Of a DNA stretch of 31,052 nt, positions 1-9,149 are shown piece by piece. Position 1 is the stretch's first letter, and every line of letters begins with the position of its first letter. Made by a program: the position numbers and the translations under genes. The DNA is from Symsagittifera roscoffensis (Eukaryota > Xenacoelomorpha > Acoela > Convolutidae): positions 42,152,831 through 42,183,882 of the forward strand of contig NC_087069.1 in the NCBI RefSeq assembly GCF_963678635.1, given 5' to 3'. Below the pieces are notes generated by a model. That model saw only the letters and a list, made by a program, of their open reading frames with translations. It made no database searches and was not told where the DNA came from.

Positions 1-73
1 ACGTCCATCATCCACCCTTGAATTACAGAAGAACTGTTCTAAAAAACTCTGTAAAACCCGGATGGGTGAAACC
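1..73 (+). mobile_element. 3' internal tail of a second copy of the giant LTR element
   Basis: These bases match 24991-25065, the stretch just before the 3' LTR of the complete element, with a few substitutions and small indels. They run straight into an LTR at 74. The window therefore opens inside the 3' end of another family member, whose body lies outside the window to the left. The last bases before the LTR are purine-rich (GGATGGGTG) and are the likely polypurine tract. Confidence 0.85.
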
Positions 74-476
74 TGATCTAAACTATATTTTATGATTGGA
101 TAAATTAAATGTTTTACCAATGTAAAGTATTTAATATTAACCAATCATGACCCATCTAACTAACAACCCACTTATTTGTAAGTGCTGAAGTTACTTGTAA
201 TTTCAGCACCAGAGAGATTTGAATTTAACTTAGAAATTAGTTGGACTCTCCCGAGCACTTCAGCAGCCGCAATAAACCAGTATACCCTAGATCTATTGAG
301 CCTAGCAGAGACTAGTTAAACAACCTGAGACTAGATAGTATAAGAGTAAGATTAGGATCGGTATTAGACTAAGAAGTTGCACGAATCTATCCGGCCGAAA
401 ATAAGATAGCGTGACGAGCAGACGGTGTACCCTATCCGAAATTACTCTATGAGTTATACCCCCCAGTCATAACTCA
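74..476 (+). repeat. LTR, copy 1 (3' LTR of the partial left element)
   Basis: About 403 bp, starting TGATCTAAAC and ending TAACTCA, so it has TG...CA ends. It is roughly 97% identical to the LTRs at 7503 and 25066 apart from its last 27 bases. There the 7-bp arms TGAGTTA/TAACTCA are kept but the 13-base loop between them is unrelated to the other copies. It keeps an AATAAA hexamer and a long hairpin at 182-209. It is in the same orientation as the complete element but belongs to a separate insertion. Confidence 0.9.
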
Positions 477-1735
477 ATTACAAATCATTAATTTTTTATC
501 AGAGATTTCATCTGTTTCTGCCTCTAGTCCACCTTTTTCTCGGTTTCTGCCTCTAGTCCAAACTTTCAGTTAGGTCTCACCCTTGCTCCTCGGACAAAAC
601 ATCCGTCAACGTCCCTGTCAATCACTCACATCCATTAATGAATTAAGTTTCTTTACTGGTCTTAGGACTGGTCTTTCCTGGCCAGCTCATGAGGAGTCGC
701 AGTTTTCAACCTTGAATTAAATTAAGCTAATGCAATCGTCGTCTTGAATTGGTCTCTTGTGGGTCTGCATTTCACTATTTGAGTCATTCCAAAACTCTTT
801 AAAGCTTCTCGTAAGATGGTTTCAGTTTATCATCAAACTTAATTTCTAGTTTCCATCAGTACAGAAGTCTTCCATTATCTTCTTCAACTCAACTCTTTTC
901 ATAACAATCTGCTGTAAGCTTTAGCGAGCCTTCCTGCTGCTCTGTGGCTTCTGCATCCTGAAAAAAAAAGACCTGGATTTGTGTTTTTTGAAAAATCACC
1001 CGGTTTTGGATTCCCCAATCTACGTCTGCATAAGTTAAGGTCTCGTGGTCCATCCGATTACCTCGATGGTACCATGTCCAACAGTAGCTTTGGCTTCTTT
1101 TTCTTTACTAAATTATTTGCCATCAATTTTATTCCTACTGATTTCTTGTCGACTCCGCAAGTAGGGTCCATAATCAAATTTTTTATCTTTTGGTATGTAT
1201 TAATTTTCTGATGATGAGTTGTGAATTTTGTTATGATCGAGTTGTTTAGCTCGACCAGTGCTTAGCCTATAAAATGTGGTGCTTTTTGATTTAACTATGT
1301 TATTATAAAAGGATCTCTTCAATTGTTCAATTATTTCTTGGTAATTTTCGGTGAAATGACGATCAAAAGACTCAAACATAGTCTCCATCCATGATTTCTT
1401 CGGCTCCCGCCGTCCTCTGTCGAGATTCATTTTCTTCTAGCTCGTTCTTGGTGTGTATACTGCCTGCAAAAGTCAATCAGCTCCTTATAACGTCTCATTG
1501 CGTTTCTCAAATGAACCTGTGGTAGAGGACTGTTAGAGGATGAGCTTTTTCATGCCCTGTCAGCATCATGTATGGAATATTGTGTGCTCCGACGTCTCTC
1601 TCAACCAGTCCTGGTTAGCATTATTATACCCTTAGCATCGAGACTAGCCTCCTGTTTTGTCACTCAACTGAGCCATGAACCTGAGAAAAGTACATAAGTG
1701 ACTGAGTCCGGGCTACTTGAGAGTGTCTCAGTTAG
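477..1735. other. Non-coding flank, no gene seen
   Basis: I see no convincing coding region in this stretch. The open frames are short and lack any recognisable domain. The only structure is a 17-bp direct repeat (TTTCTGCCTCTAGTCCA) at 515-531 and 544-560. Confidence 0.6.
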
Positions 1736-1921
1736 TCAGTTCGCCGACAGATGTTGTACCATGATCCAGTTGTAGTTTCGCCTGACACGCATGCCTGGCG
1801 AACCATCAGTTGACTTGATGATCACAGGAATCCACGGCAGTGGCTGTTTTGTTTGGAGCGTCTTTTGTATCTTTCGAAGATCAATCATCACCAGGATATG
1901 GTTAAAAACACTGACAGCCAT
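1736..1921 (-). pseudogene. Possible relic of a Ty3/gypsy integrase C-terminal module
   Basis: An open stretch of 61 codons on the - strand. Its pattern (ILVMID, then KTLQ, then RVRRNYNW.MVQHL) loosely follows the tail of Ty3/gypsy integrases, where a V.VRxD strand, a P-rich link and a (V/I)SVDRL-like motif occur in that order. The key GPY residues are not preserved. The placement supports the reading: it lies downstream, on the - strand, of an RT relic at 4131-4800, where an integrase end would be expected. This is an inference from weak similarity. Confidence 0.35.
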
Positions 1922-3842
1922 GTATAACTTCTGGTGTTCTATCTGGACCGCCTCGTTGAACTCTGTTGATTCTTTGGACTGCAGTGGAAACCCGAAGTTT
2001 TAGTGGTCCTTCATCTGTTAACATAATAGACAAACCTTAACCTGTTTTTCACGCGGTTCGTTCAACTTTCAAGAACATTCAAGACGCTTTTAAATTTTTT
2101 GTTTCGTTTGATTTTGAACTATTGCCTGATTTAGTCATGTTCCCTGAAGATCAAGTTCATTTTTAAGGTTTCGGCAAAACTATAGCCTTGTTTTTGCACA
2201 GAAAAGTGTCTCCTTCTCTCCTGTTGCAAGTGACACTCCCTGTCTGTTCAAGAACAACTGCCCATCTTTATGCGAACTGAACAGTCTAAGGCTCCTCCAA
2301 CTATCTTCTTCCAGATCCCTTTTACCCTTTCTCTATCCATATCTTCATTTATAAAACATGTGGGCTTCTATGTACTCTGAGCAAAACATAAAGTCTGAAT
2401 CTCGCCATCAGATATGGTTTTAAACTCTTAACTGATTTTTCAGCTCATCCGGCTGATGAGCATCATCTTCGATCTTGATGCACTAAGTTTTAGCAGGGAA
2501 TCTCGTTTTCAGTTCAAAAGTTTGAGATTGAACAGAACCTTTTCCTTTTGTCTTTGTAGCTCATGAAGCGTTTGCAGTTGTTTCACTCAAAGGTGTTTCA
2601 CTCAAGGGTATGTACTGGTCACCCTCAAGATCTTAGTGTAGTTCTCTATCCAAATCCTTTGACCTTATATTGAAAAGCCATGAGTGAATGGCCTCCTCCG
2701 AAACCTCTGAGCTTAAAAACCAGAAGCACGTACTTATCCAATTGGAAACGTGCTTCTGATTTTACCAAGTTCTCCGCTTTTGATGAGCTTTGAGAGGAAA
2801 ACCTTTCCACATCAGTACCCGCTACTGCTGATCAATTCATCCACTTTGACTTCCCAGACAAAATTTGTTCAAATAAACGTACCCTTTCGTCTCAGAAAAA
2901 ATCTTTAATTCATTGATTTCTTCGTAAGACCCCGCGAACAAAAGTGCTGCTTTGGAAGTTCTGATGCATCATTAGGAGAATACTTGTTGCTCATTGCAAG
3001 CGTGATTCTTCACTTCTGCGTCTTAGTCCTGTCACCTTTTGGTCGATACGAAGTTTGAACAAAAAGTTCTGAGAGACGGAGGGTTACGGAGACCAAGTGT
3101 TAGTCAAGCATCCGGCAATCTTGATCCATCTCTTGATGTGGCGTATTGAGGGCTTGATCCGTTTGATCCGAGCACCAGGAAAGTTTAAAACCTCCTGTCC
3201 ATTCTAGATATCCTTTTACAGCAAACTCTTTGTCCAAATGGCTCATGCAAACTACTAGCATTTTAAACGAAGCACTCGCTGTCGTCTTTTGGTCTATACG
3301 AAGTATTCAACAAGAAGTTGTGAAGGATGGAGAAAGAATACCAAGTGTTCGATCAGCATCCGACAACACTGATCCATCTAATTATGCTGACGTCTTGAGG
3401 GTTTGATGGAAACTCTGGAAAAATTGAAAGTTCATTCTGGATAGCCCTGGATGCAAATCTTTTTCCAACAATTTACCGAAAACCTGCATAAATCATGTTG
3501 TGACAAAGGAATCTGCTGATGTTCGTGCGCTGTTGCTCCAGATTAGACCGCAGTAATGAATCCAAAGTGACTGAGTCGTTCCGCGCCAGGATTTTGATTT
3601 CGGCTGACTTCTCTGTCAGAATTTTTAATAGGGAATGTCCAAATTATCCAGCCACCTCGTCAGAGAGATGAATATTAGGTTTCTTTGTCTTTTAACGAGA
3701 ATCCTTCTTTCATTTCCGATTGATTGGCTTGTTTTTTTTCAAACTTTTCTTTGAATTCCGTTTTTTGCACGAACTGTAAAAATTTTGATTATTGTCACGC
3801 ATCTTGTTTTCGATTTGCTTGAGATCTTTTTAATCGAACCGT
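1922..3842. other. Decayed sequence, probably body of the minus-strand pol relic
   Basis: No intact reading frame is visible. The position, between the RT relic (4.1-4.8 kb) and the possible integrase end (1.7-1.9 kb), suggests degenerate RNase H/integrase sequence, but I could not find catalytic motifs. It contains a perfect 11-bp inverted repeat with a 16-base spacer (2721-2731 and 2748-2758, CAGAAGCACGT / ACGTGCTTCTG) and a diverged tandem duplication described separately. Confidence 0.4.
3031..3490. repeat. Diverged tandem duplication, about 250-bp period
   Basis: The stretch from 3031 to about 3250 recurs at 3281 to about 3490. Matching landmarks include TTTTGGTCGATACGAAGT / TTTTGGTCTATACGAAGT, the CAAGTGTT...AGCATCCG segment, GATCCATCT, and GAGGG(C/T)TTGAT, all offset by about 250 bp. 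The copies carry many substitutions and small indels, so the duplication is old. I see no open reading frame in either copy. Confidence 0.75.
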
Positions 3843-4097
3843 TCAACGTCTAACGAAGATTAGTCTATGGAGATTGATTTCAACCAGGATAAACATCAGT
3901 TGACTACTCGTATTATAAAGGAAGCACTCACTGAATAATCTCAACAATTCTTTGCGTATGAGACCACCACAAACATTTCCACTTACGGAGCACCATAATA
4001 TTTCTCTGTCCCACTCAGCATACCATTTCCATATGCTATCAGACGAAGAACATTTCTTTCGTTCCATTTTTGCTCCTCCTTCTGGAGGCATGCCCAT
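3843..4097 (-). pseudogene. Open stretch downstream of RT relic, possible RNase H remnant
   Basis: An 84-codon open stretch on the - strand, immediately following the RT relic in the order expected for a Ty3/gypsy RNase H. I cannot see the catalytic D/E/D residues of RNase H. The assignment rests on position only. Confidence 0.25.
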
Positions 4098-4130
4098 ACT
4101 GGTGCCTCGAATATCTCCATCGTTATCTTC

Positions 4131-4800
4131 TCAAAAAAACCTGAGTTTTCTCGTCCTGTTCAAATTTTTCCTGCTAATGGGCATCAGTTCTGAGTTAAAC
4201 TTGTCTGAGTTGCAGTTTGCGAATTCTTCATAATACTTCAAGATTCCTTGTAAACTCATTAGTTTCGTGAAAGTCTTAGGAGCTTTGCATATCTGCACGT
4301 TTTTCACTATTTCTGGATTCAAATTCACACCATTATTGTCCTGCAGCCGGCCTAATTGTTCAATGGAATCAGAAAATCTCTAATTGAGAGGATTTGCAAC
4401 TATCAATTCTAGGTGAGCGTCATTATCCCTACATCATCAACGTAATAGATTTTTTTGTAATACTCGTCAGAGCCAAAACTATGATTATCTGAAAAGTCGC
4501 TTTTGCTTTTTGTATGCCGATCACCATCCTCTCATATTGATACAAATTTAACTCAAACGCGATGCCTTTCTTTGACTTGTTTGGTCTACTTATAGGCTCA
4601 TACCGAGATCCAATGTCGTAAAAACTTGATGTTGTCAAAATTCTATAGAGTTCAGGGATATACACCTGTGTTAGCGATATGCACCCTTTATCGTCAACGG
4701 ATTGATTTATCAAACTTCGTAGTACAATTTCAGTTGCCCTCCTCGATTCTTGGTTATGACAACAGTTCAAGGTCAATTCGAAGGCTTTATCATGTCGTGC
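4131..4800 (-). pseudogene. Decayed Ty3/gypsy reverse transcriptase
   Basis: Read on the - strand, this stretch still follows RT order. A motif-A-like segment (SSFYDIGSRYEPIS) is followed by K.GIAFEL..YQYERM and AKATFQ, which match the TAF...Y.Y.RMPFGL.NAPATFQ block of Ty3/gypsy RTs. Then, in a shifted frame, comes IYYVDDVGI with the catalytic Y-x-D-D box at 4433-4444. A further open piece at 4131-4328 has the LQGILKYYEEF pattern of the F/LG..NYYR.F connection region. Frames change at least once and stops intervene, so it is dead. It is unrelated in detail to the large + strand element and clearly older. Confidence 0.75.
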
Positions 4801-5674
4801 TCAAGTAACATCCCTACCTCGGCTCGTCACGCTTCAGACTCGTCATGCTGCATGCTGCACGGTTTATCACGGTTCATGCGTTTCGACTAAAGACCTCCTT
4901 TAGAGTTTCCAAAACCCTATCCGCTTAATTTCCTTTTAAACAATGCGCTTCTTGTATATCAGGCTGAAAGAACCTAACTCGTAAGCTGAGGTGCAATCCG
5001 AGAATTTCGCCATGGTTGACCAGCATTTATCTGTCTCAGATAAAAAAAATGGGTAAAAGATTTCAATGATGCAGATTTCAATGAATTCTATTCAGAGCTA
5101 AACTATCTCTAGCATGTTTGTGACAGTTTTTCATTCATGTTTTTGTAAAGATTTGATGCCTCCTCAAAATCCGTCCTCACCGGAAAAACGTAATCAATGA
5201 CCATTTTTTCATCGATGGTGTGTCCAACGTGTTAAGTAAGACCGGTGTGCTCAACGTGTTCAGTAAAACACTTACAAGGATACCGCTTCGTGTAACGGAA
5301 ACAGTCAAGTCTAAAATAACCGAAATGAGACTCTTATAGTTGCTTCCAAGCATACTTGATAACTGATACTAAATTTATTTGATTTTATTATCCTAAAAAA
5401 CTATTAAAATCGTATAGAGTAAGTTTCAATTTTTTTCGGTCTACAAAAATTGTTATTTTTTTTCCGTTGTTATCTATTTATAGAAAGCTTAGCTAAGGTT
5501 GTGTATTGGTTTATAATGCGTATAAATCTTTTTTTTCAAACAAATGATCATGTCAAATTTCCAGTTGAGGTCTCGGTGTAAAAAGAATTGATCAGGCTCG
5601 TCAAGGTTATCTACTGACTGGAAGTTCATACAAAGATTCCGACATCCATAGAACTTTCCATGGTTTACCTTCTG
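4801..5674. other. AT-rich stretch, no gene seen
   Basis: No supported coding region. By position it would correspond to the protease/RT N-terminal part of the minus-strand relic, but no motif survives that I can see. A short imperfect tandem repeat (GTGT.CAACGTGTT.AGTAA) lies at about 5219-5272. Confidence 0.4.
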
Positions 5675-6178
5675 TCAGGTAGATATCTCCCTGATTTCGC
5701 GTAGCCAACCTGAAAAATCAGAATCACACCGACATCCCCTCTTGTAGCTAAGAGAACCATTTCCATGGCGTCCATGTCCAGCAGACATGCTTTCGGGTTT
5801 GTACTGAATATGTAAAGGTATTCTGGACAGGTAGCCGATTTGCACTAAATCATATTGTTTCGTGGCGCTGTGTCCGATTCTTTGAATCTTCAGCTCTTCT
5901 TGTCCAAGATTGGATCTGACCGTTTTTGCGGTGACATAGATCTTCTTGTAGTTGCTAAAGCCACACAACAAGCATATATAGTGTCGCATGCCAGTGTCGC
6001 TACAGGATGATTTCGTGGTTGTTGAGACGCAAATTCCCTTTCTCATCCTGGTTGGCTCTCCACGTTTTGCCTCAATTTCTTGCACTGCCATGACTCGCCG
6101 ATTTGTCAGGGTCATAGTCATACAAATGCTGGCACTTGATTCAGCCCCCTGTGATCGCATCTGATCTAATGAAGTCAC
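5675..6178 (-). pseudogene. Possible gag/nucleocapsid remnant of the minus-strand relic
   Basis: A 167-codon open stretch on the - strand. It contains CLLCGFSNYKKIY, which resembles a retroviral zinc knuckle (CxxCGxxNHxxxxC) whose His has become Tyr and whose last Cys is lost. It lies upstream of the RT relic in the right order for gag then pol. The remaining residues show no domain I recognise, so an unrelated open frame is possible. Confidence 0.35.
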
Positions 6179-6561
6179 TGGACTCCTACATTGAACAAGA
6201 GGTTGAGCTCATCCTCCTTACTGTTGAATGTTACTCGGAAGCACTACCTTCACTCATAGCCTGCGTTTCCTCTCTATGGTCATCACCAGAGTTGTTCCCC
6301 CCATCTGGCCAGCCCCCATCTGACCAGAAAATTTTGCACAAGTGTGTTTCATCCTCTTCGGTAAATGAAGGTAGAATTTCGTCTTCATCCGGCGCTGCTG
6401 GCATCAGATTGTAATATGTGGTTGAACCTTTGCTGCAGTTCTTTCAAGAGAGTTGTCGGCCAGATCTGACATATCGGCTCGATCTAGCTTTCCTCTCGAG
6501 ATGAATCGCTCGACGGCGACCTCTTGTTTGATCATTGGTTCTTTCTTCCTCAAGTTTTCAA
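6179..6561. other. No supported gene
   Basis: Overlapping short open frames exist on both strands, without recognisable motifs. The stretch may be the upstream end of the minus-strand gag relic. Confidence 0.4.
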
Positions 6562-6804
6562 CCCGGGTCGAGATCCCGCTCAAAAACCGCTCAAGATTTG
6601 AGCGGTTTGAGCGGTTTTCCAGCAAGATTTAAGCGGTTTGAGCGGTTTGAGCGGTTTGGGCGGTTTGGGCGTTTTTTTTGGAAAAACCGCTCAAACCGCT
6701 CAAACCGCTCAAATCGTGCTTAAAAAACCGCTCAAAAACCAATATGTAGTAATTTTCGAAAAAATTCCCAAAAACATCATTTTTGACCAGCTCTTCACGT
6801 CAAC

Positions 6805-7020
6805 AACCCCCCCCCCGCCCCAACTTGCCCCCCCGCCAACGTACTCCCCCCCAACGTACCCCCCCCCCCCCCCCCCCAACGTATATCCCCCGCCAACGTA
6901 CTCCCTCCCCCCAACGTACCCCCCCTCAACGTACCCCCCCCCCCCCTCAACGTACCCCCCAACCCACGACGTAACCCCCTCATGTTTAACCATCCCCCCA
7001 CGAAACCCCCAACCACGACG
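6805..7020. repeat. C-rich minisatellite with CCAACGTA units
   Basis: About ten irregular units combine a run of 4 to 17 cytosines with CCAACGTA(C/T). The longest C run is near 6861-6877. The - strand is correspondingly G-rich, with many runs of four or more G, so G-quadruplex and i-motif folding are plausible. Open frames across it in all registers are composition artefacts. Confidence 0.85.
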
Positions 7021-7112
7021 TGCCCCCTCTCTCTCTAGTTAGAATGCAGAGTATTCAGTATTCATTGTGGTGCGTAATTTATATTGGCTTCGCTGCGCGA
7101 CACTAGTTTCAG

Positions 7113-7185
7113 GGTCGCATGGCCTAACGGATAAGGCCTCTGACTTCGAATCAGAAGATTGCTGGTTCGAATCCCTCTGTGGTCA
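7113..7185 (+). tRNA. tRNA-Arg (anticodon TCG), with weakened stems
   Basis: The cloverleaf reads: acceptor GGTCGCA/TGTGGTC, D-stem GCCT/AGGC, anticodon stem TCTGA/TCAGA with loop CTTCGAA (anticodon TCG), T-arm GCTGG TTCGAAT CCCTC, and discriminator A. The internal promoter is intact: A box TGGCCTAACGG and B box GGTTCGAATCC. A T-run terminator follows at 7188. The acceptor has three G-T pairs and the T-stem has two mismatches (C-T, T-C), so the product may be poorly functional, a tRNA pseudogene, or a mobile-element passenger. It lies inside the foldback-like element. Confidence 0.85.
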
Positions 7186-7502
7186 ACTTTTATTATTAAA
7201 TCTTGCGCGGTTTTTGAGCGGTTTTTTTAGATAAACCGCTCAAAACCGTTCAAATCTTGCGCGGTTTTTGAGCGGTTTTTTTAGATAAACCGTTCAAAAA
7301 CCGCTCAAACCGCTCATTTTGAAGCAAGATTTTGAGCGTAATTGTCTAAAAAAACCGCTCAAACCGCTCAAATCTTGCTTCAAGTTAGGTGAAAAATCTC
7401 GACTCGGGAAGTGACGTTAGTTGAATAACAATGTAATTCCACGCTTTCTCTTTTTCTAGTCATTTAATGTCTTCAGTGATCTTTTGATGCCTAGTACTGA
7501 CC

Positions 7503-7900
7503 TGATCTAAACTATATTTTATGATTGGATAAATTAGATATTTTACCACTGTAAAGTTTTTAATATTAACCAATCATGATCCATCTAACTAACAACCCAC
7601 TTATTTGTAAGTGCTGAAATTACTTGTAATTTCAGCACCAGAGAGATTTGAATTTAACTTAGAAATTAGTTGCCTCTCCAAGAGAACTTCAGCAGCCGCA
7701 ACAAACCAGTATACCCTAGATCTATTGAGCCTAGCAGAGACTAGTTAAACACCCTGAGACTAGAAAGTATAAGAGTAAGATTAGGATCGGTATTAGACTA
7801 AGAAGTTGCACGAATCTATCCGGCCGAAAATAAGATATCGTGACGAGCAGACGGTGTATCCGAAATTACTCTATGAGTTAACCACATCGGTTCTAACTCA
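7503..7900 (+). repeat. 5' LTR of the giant element
   Basis: Begins TGATCT and ends TAACTCA. It differs from the 3' LTR by about four substitutions and a 5-bp deletion near 7857. A perfect 13-bp inverted repeat with a TT spacer lies at 7611-7638, an ATGATTGG/CCAATCAT pair lies near the start, and a terminal TGAGTTA/TAACTCA hairpin lies at 7874-7900. A TATAAG box at 7768-7773 could drive transcription. The AATAAA found in the other two LTRs reads AACAAA here. Confidence 0.93.
7768..7773 (+). promoter_or_regulatory. Possible TATA box in 5' LTR
   Basis: TATAAG sits about 130 bp before the LTR end and is conserved in all three LTR copies. A start site some 25-30 bp downstream (near 7800) would define the R region. 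No direct evidence of transcription is available from sequence. Confidence 0.35.
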
Positions 7901-7902
7901 TC

Positions 7903-7914
7903 TGGTGCGACCAT
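7903..7914 (+). other. Candidate primer-binding site
   Basis: TGGTGCGACC lies two bases after the end of the 5' LTR, where a Ty3/gypsy element should carry an 18-nt complement of a tRNA 3' end beginning TGG. I could not match it to a particular tRNA, and it does not fit the 3' end of the nearby tRNA-Arg. Confidence 0.4.
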
Positions 7915-7927
7915 AAGTCTCGAATAA

Positions 7928-8221
7928 GACCTCAATAGCTTAGATTTAACCAAAAATAGATTAGAATTTAGGCAAAACATTTTAAAAATGTTATACGATG
8001 ATAAATTAATCGAAATGTCTCTACGACTCAATAGATCAGAGCCGATATTCCCAACGATAACAGAACTACCCGGAATCGTAAGAAGATCTCGATCAAGAGA
8101 CGACATACGCCAAAGTAGAAACTTACCATATAGTTATATGATAGTACGGCAAAAGCCAACACAAACTTTTATATTTAGAATCTTATTAGCAATGAATTTA
8201 GATTTTCATTTGCAAACATAA
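7928..8221 (+). CDS. Short leader ORF of unknown function
   Basis: Open from after a TAA at 7925, with an ATG at 7988 giving 77 codons. The part before 8120 has a protein-like mixed composition (alternating charged and hydrophobic residues, then a Pro-rich turn and an Arg/Ser-rich stretch), unlike the surrounding AT-rich leader. It lies directly downstream of the LTR and primer site, where short leader exons can occur. The function is unknown and it may be chance. Confidence 0.25.
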   Translation, partial: DLNSLDLTKNRLEFRQNILKMLYDDKLIEMSLRLNRSEPIFPTITELPGIVRRSRSRDDIRQSRNLPYSYMIVRQKPTQTFIFRILLAMNLDFHLQT

Positions 8222-9149
8222 AAGCTTGAAGTCAATCTTCATAATCATTTCAGGCGCTAAACAAAATTATTAATATACAATAACGATTGATAAAAAGATC
8301 TCAGATCGTTTTCTTAAATTCTGCAGTCTTATATAAAACATGTTTGAAAAATATTTATTGAAAATGAAAATAAAAATTAGTAGCTTGACAATAAATTGTT
8401 AGTAATCATAAAATCATCTGTTGCCCCAGCTTCATCACCTAAACATAACAGCAATCATAAGCTCACTAATATCATTAAAAACTAAATCGATTTCTTAAAT
8501 AAATTTAAACCATTTTAAACTTAAATTCACTTAACTTTAAAATCAGATCATCAAGGCTTATCCTTGGATCTTAATTAGTTTCCTATTTCACTAAATTCAA
8601 AAACCTGATCATCAAGGCCTATCCTTGGATCAAAAAGAACAATTTTGTTCTCCCCCATCCACTTAGCAAGTGTCTAACGACCTCAAACGTCGATTCACTA
8701 TCCAACCCTTCCAAAAAAACCCAAGACTAATAGAATATTTTCAACAAAACTAACCATTCAAATTAGAATAAACAGTGAAGAACTTCGGTTATTCATCCTT
8801 CACTTGAATCCTCCTCTTACCAAACCCAGGATAAATCCTAGATTTAGTAAGTTTAAAATAGTATCTAACGAACTACTCGCGTTCTAATTATACCTGAACC
8901 TTGTGGATCGATTTACTATTCTCCAACCCTTGAACACAATCACTACCCCTAAGTAAGATTAAGTAAGTTAACACCTTAGCTTATACTAGCCACGAGAAAG
9001 TAAAAAATCATTCTTCGGAATCAATATACTTTTCTCTCCAACCCTGAACAAATAGACCCAGGTTAAGCTAACCAACAAATCGTAAGGACTAACAGTTTAA
9101 GAAAGTAGACATCATCTAACAACTTTTTGCATCCCTCATCCTAAACCTT
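8222..9149 (+). other. Untranslated leader with direct repeat
   Basis: No coding sequence is evident. A 25-bp direct repeat with one mismatch occurs at 8546-8570 and 8607-8631; each copy has GATC ends and an AAGG/CCTT inner pair, so it can form a small hairpin. A looser motif, TCCAACCCT, recurs near 8700, 8920 and 9030. Splice-donor-like GTAAG(T/A) sites are listed separately. Confidence 0.6.
8847..8968 (+). promoter_or_regulatory. Candidate splice donors in leader
   Basis: GTAAGT at 8847, GTAAGA at 8953 and GTAAGT at 8963 match metazoan 5' splice sites. They lie upstream of the first large ORF, where a retrovirus-like element needs a donor to make spliced env mRNA. Pairing with the acceptor at 17801 is my inference. 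Confidence 0.35.

Larger units (their letters stand above)
6562..7408. mobile_element. Foldback-like element with short-repeat arms enclosing a tRNA gene
   Basis: The outermost match is CCCGGGTCGAGAT (6562-6574) against the reverse complement of 7396-7408 (one mismatch). Inside it, both arms (about 6575-6755 and 7200-7385) are built of GAGCGGTTT units and their complement AAACCGCTC, including CAAGATTTGAGCGGTTTGAG in the left arm facing its complement in the right. Each arm also contains local inverted copies, and the right arm has a tandem duplication of about 55 bp. This is the architecture of foldback transposons: long inverted ends made of tandem short repeats. The centre holds a C-rich minisatellite and a tRNA-Arg. 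No transposase is visible and no clear target duplication was found. Confidence 0.6.

Noticed and set aside
6638-7042. Pro-rich and Gly-rich open frames in several registers on both strands
   Set aside because: They are artefacts of the C-rich array and the GAGCGGTTT repeats, being open in nearly all frames.
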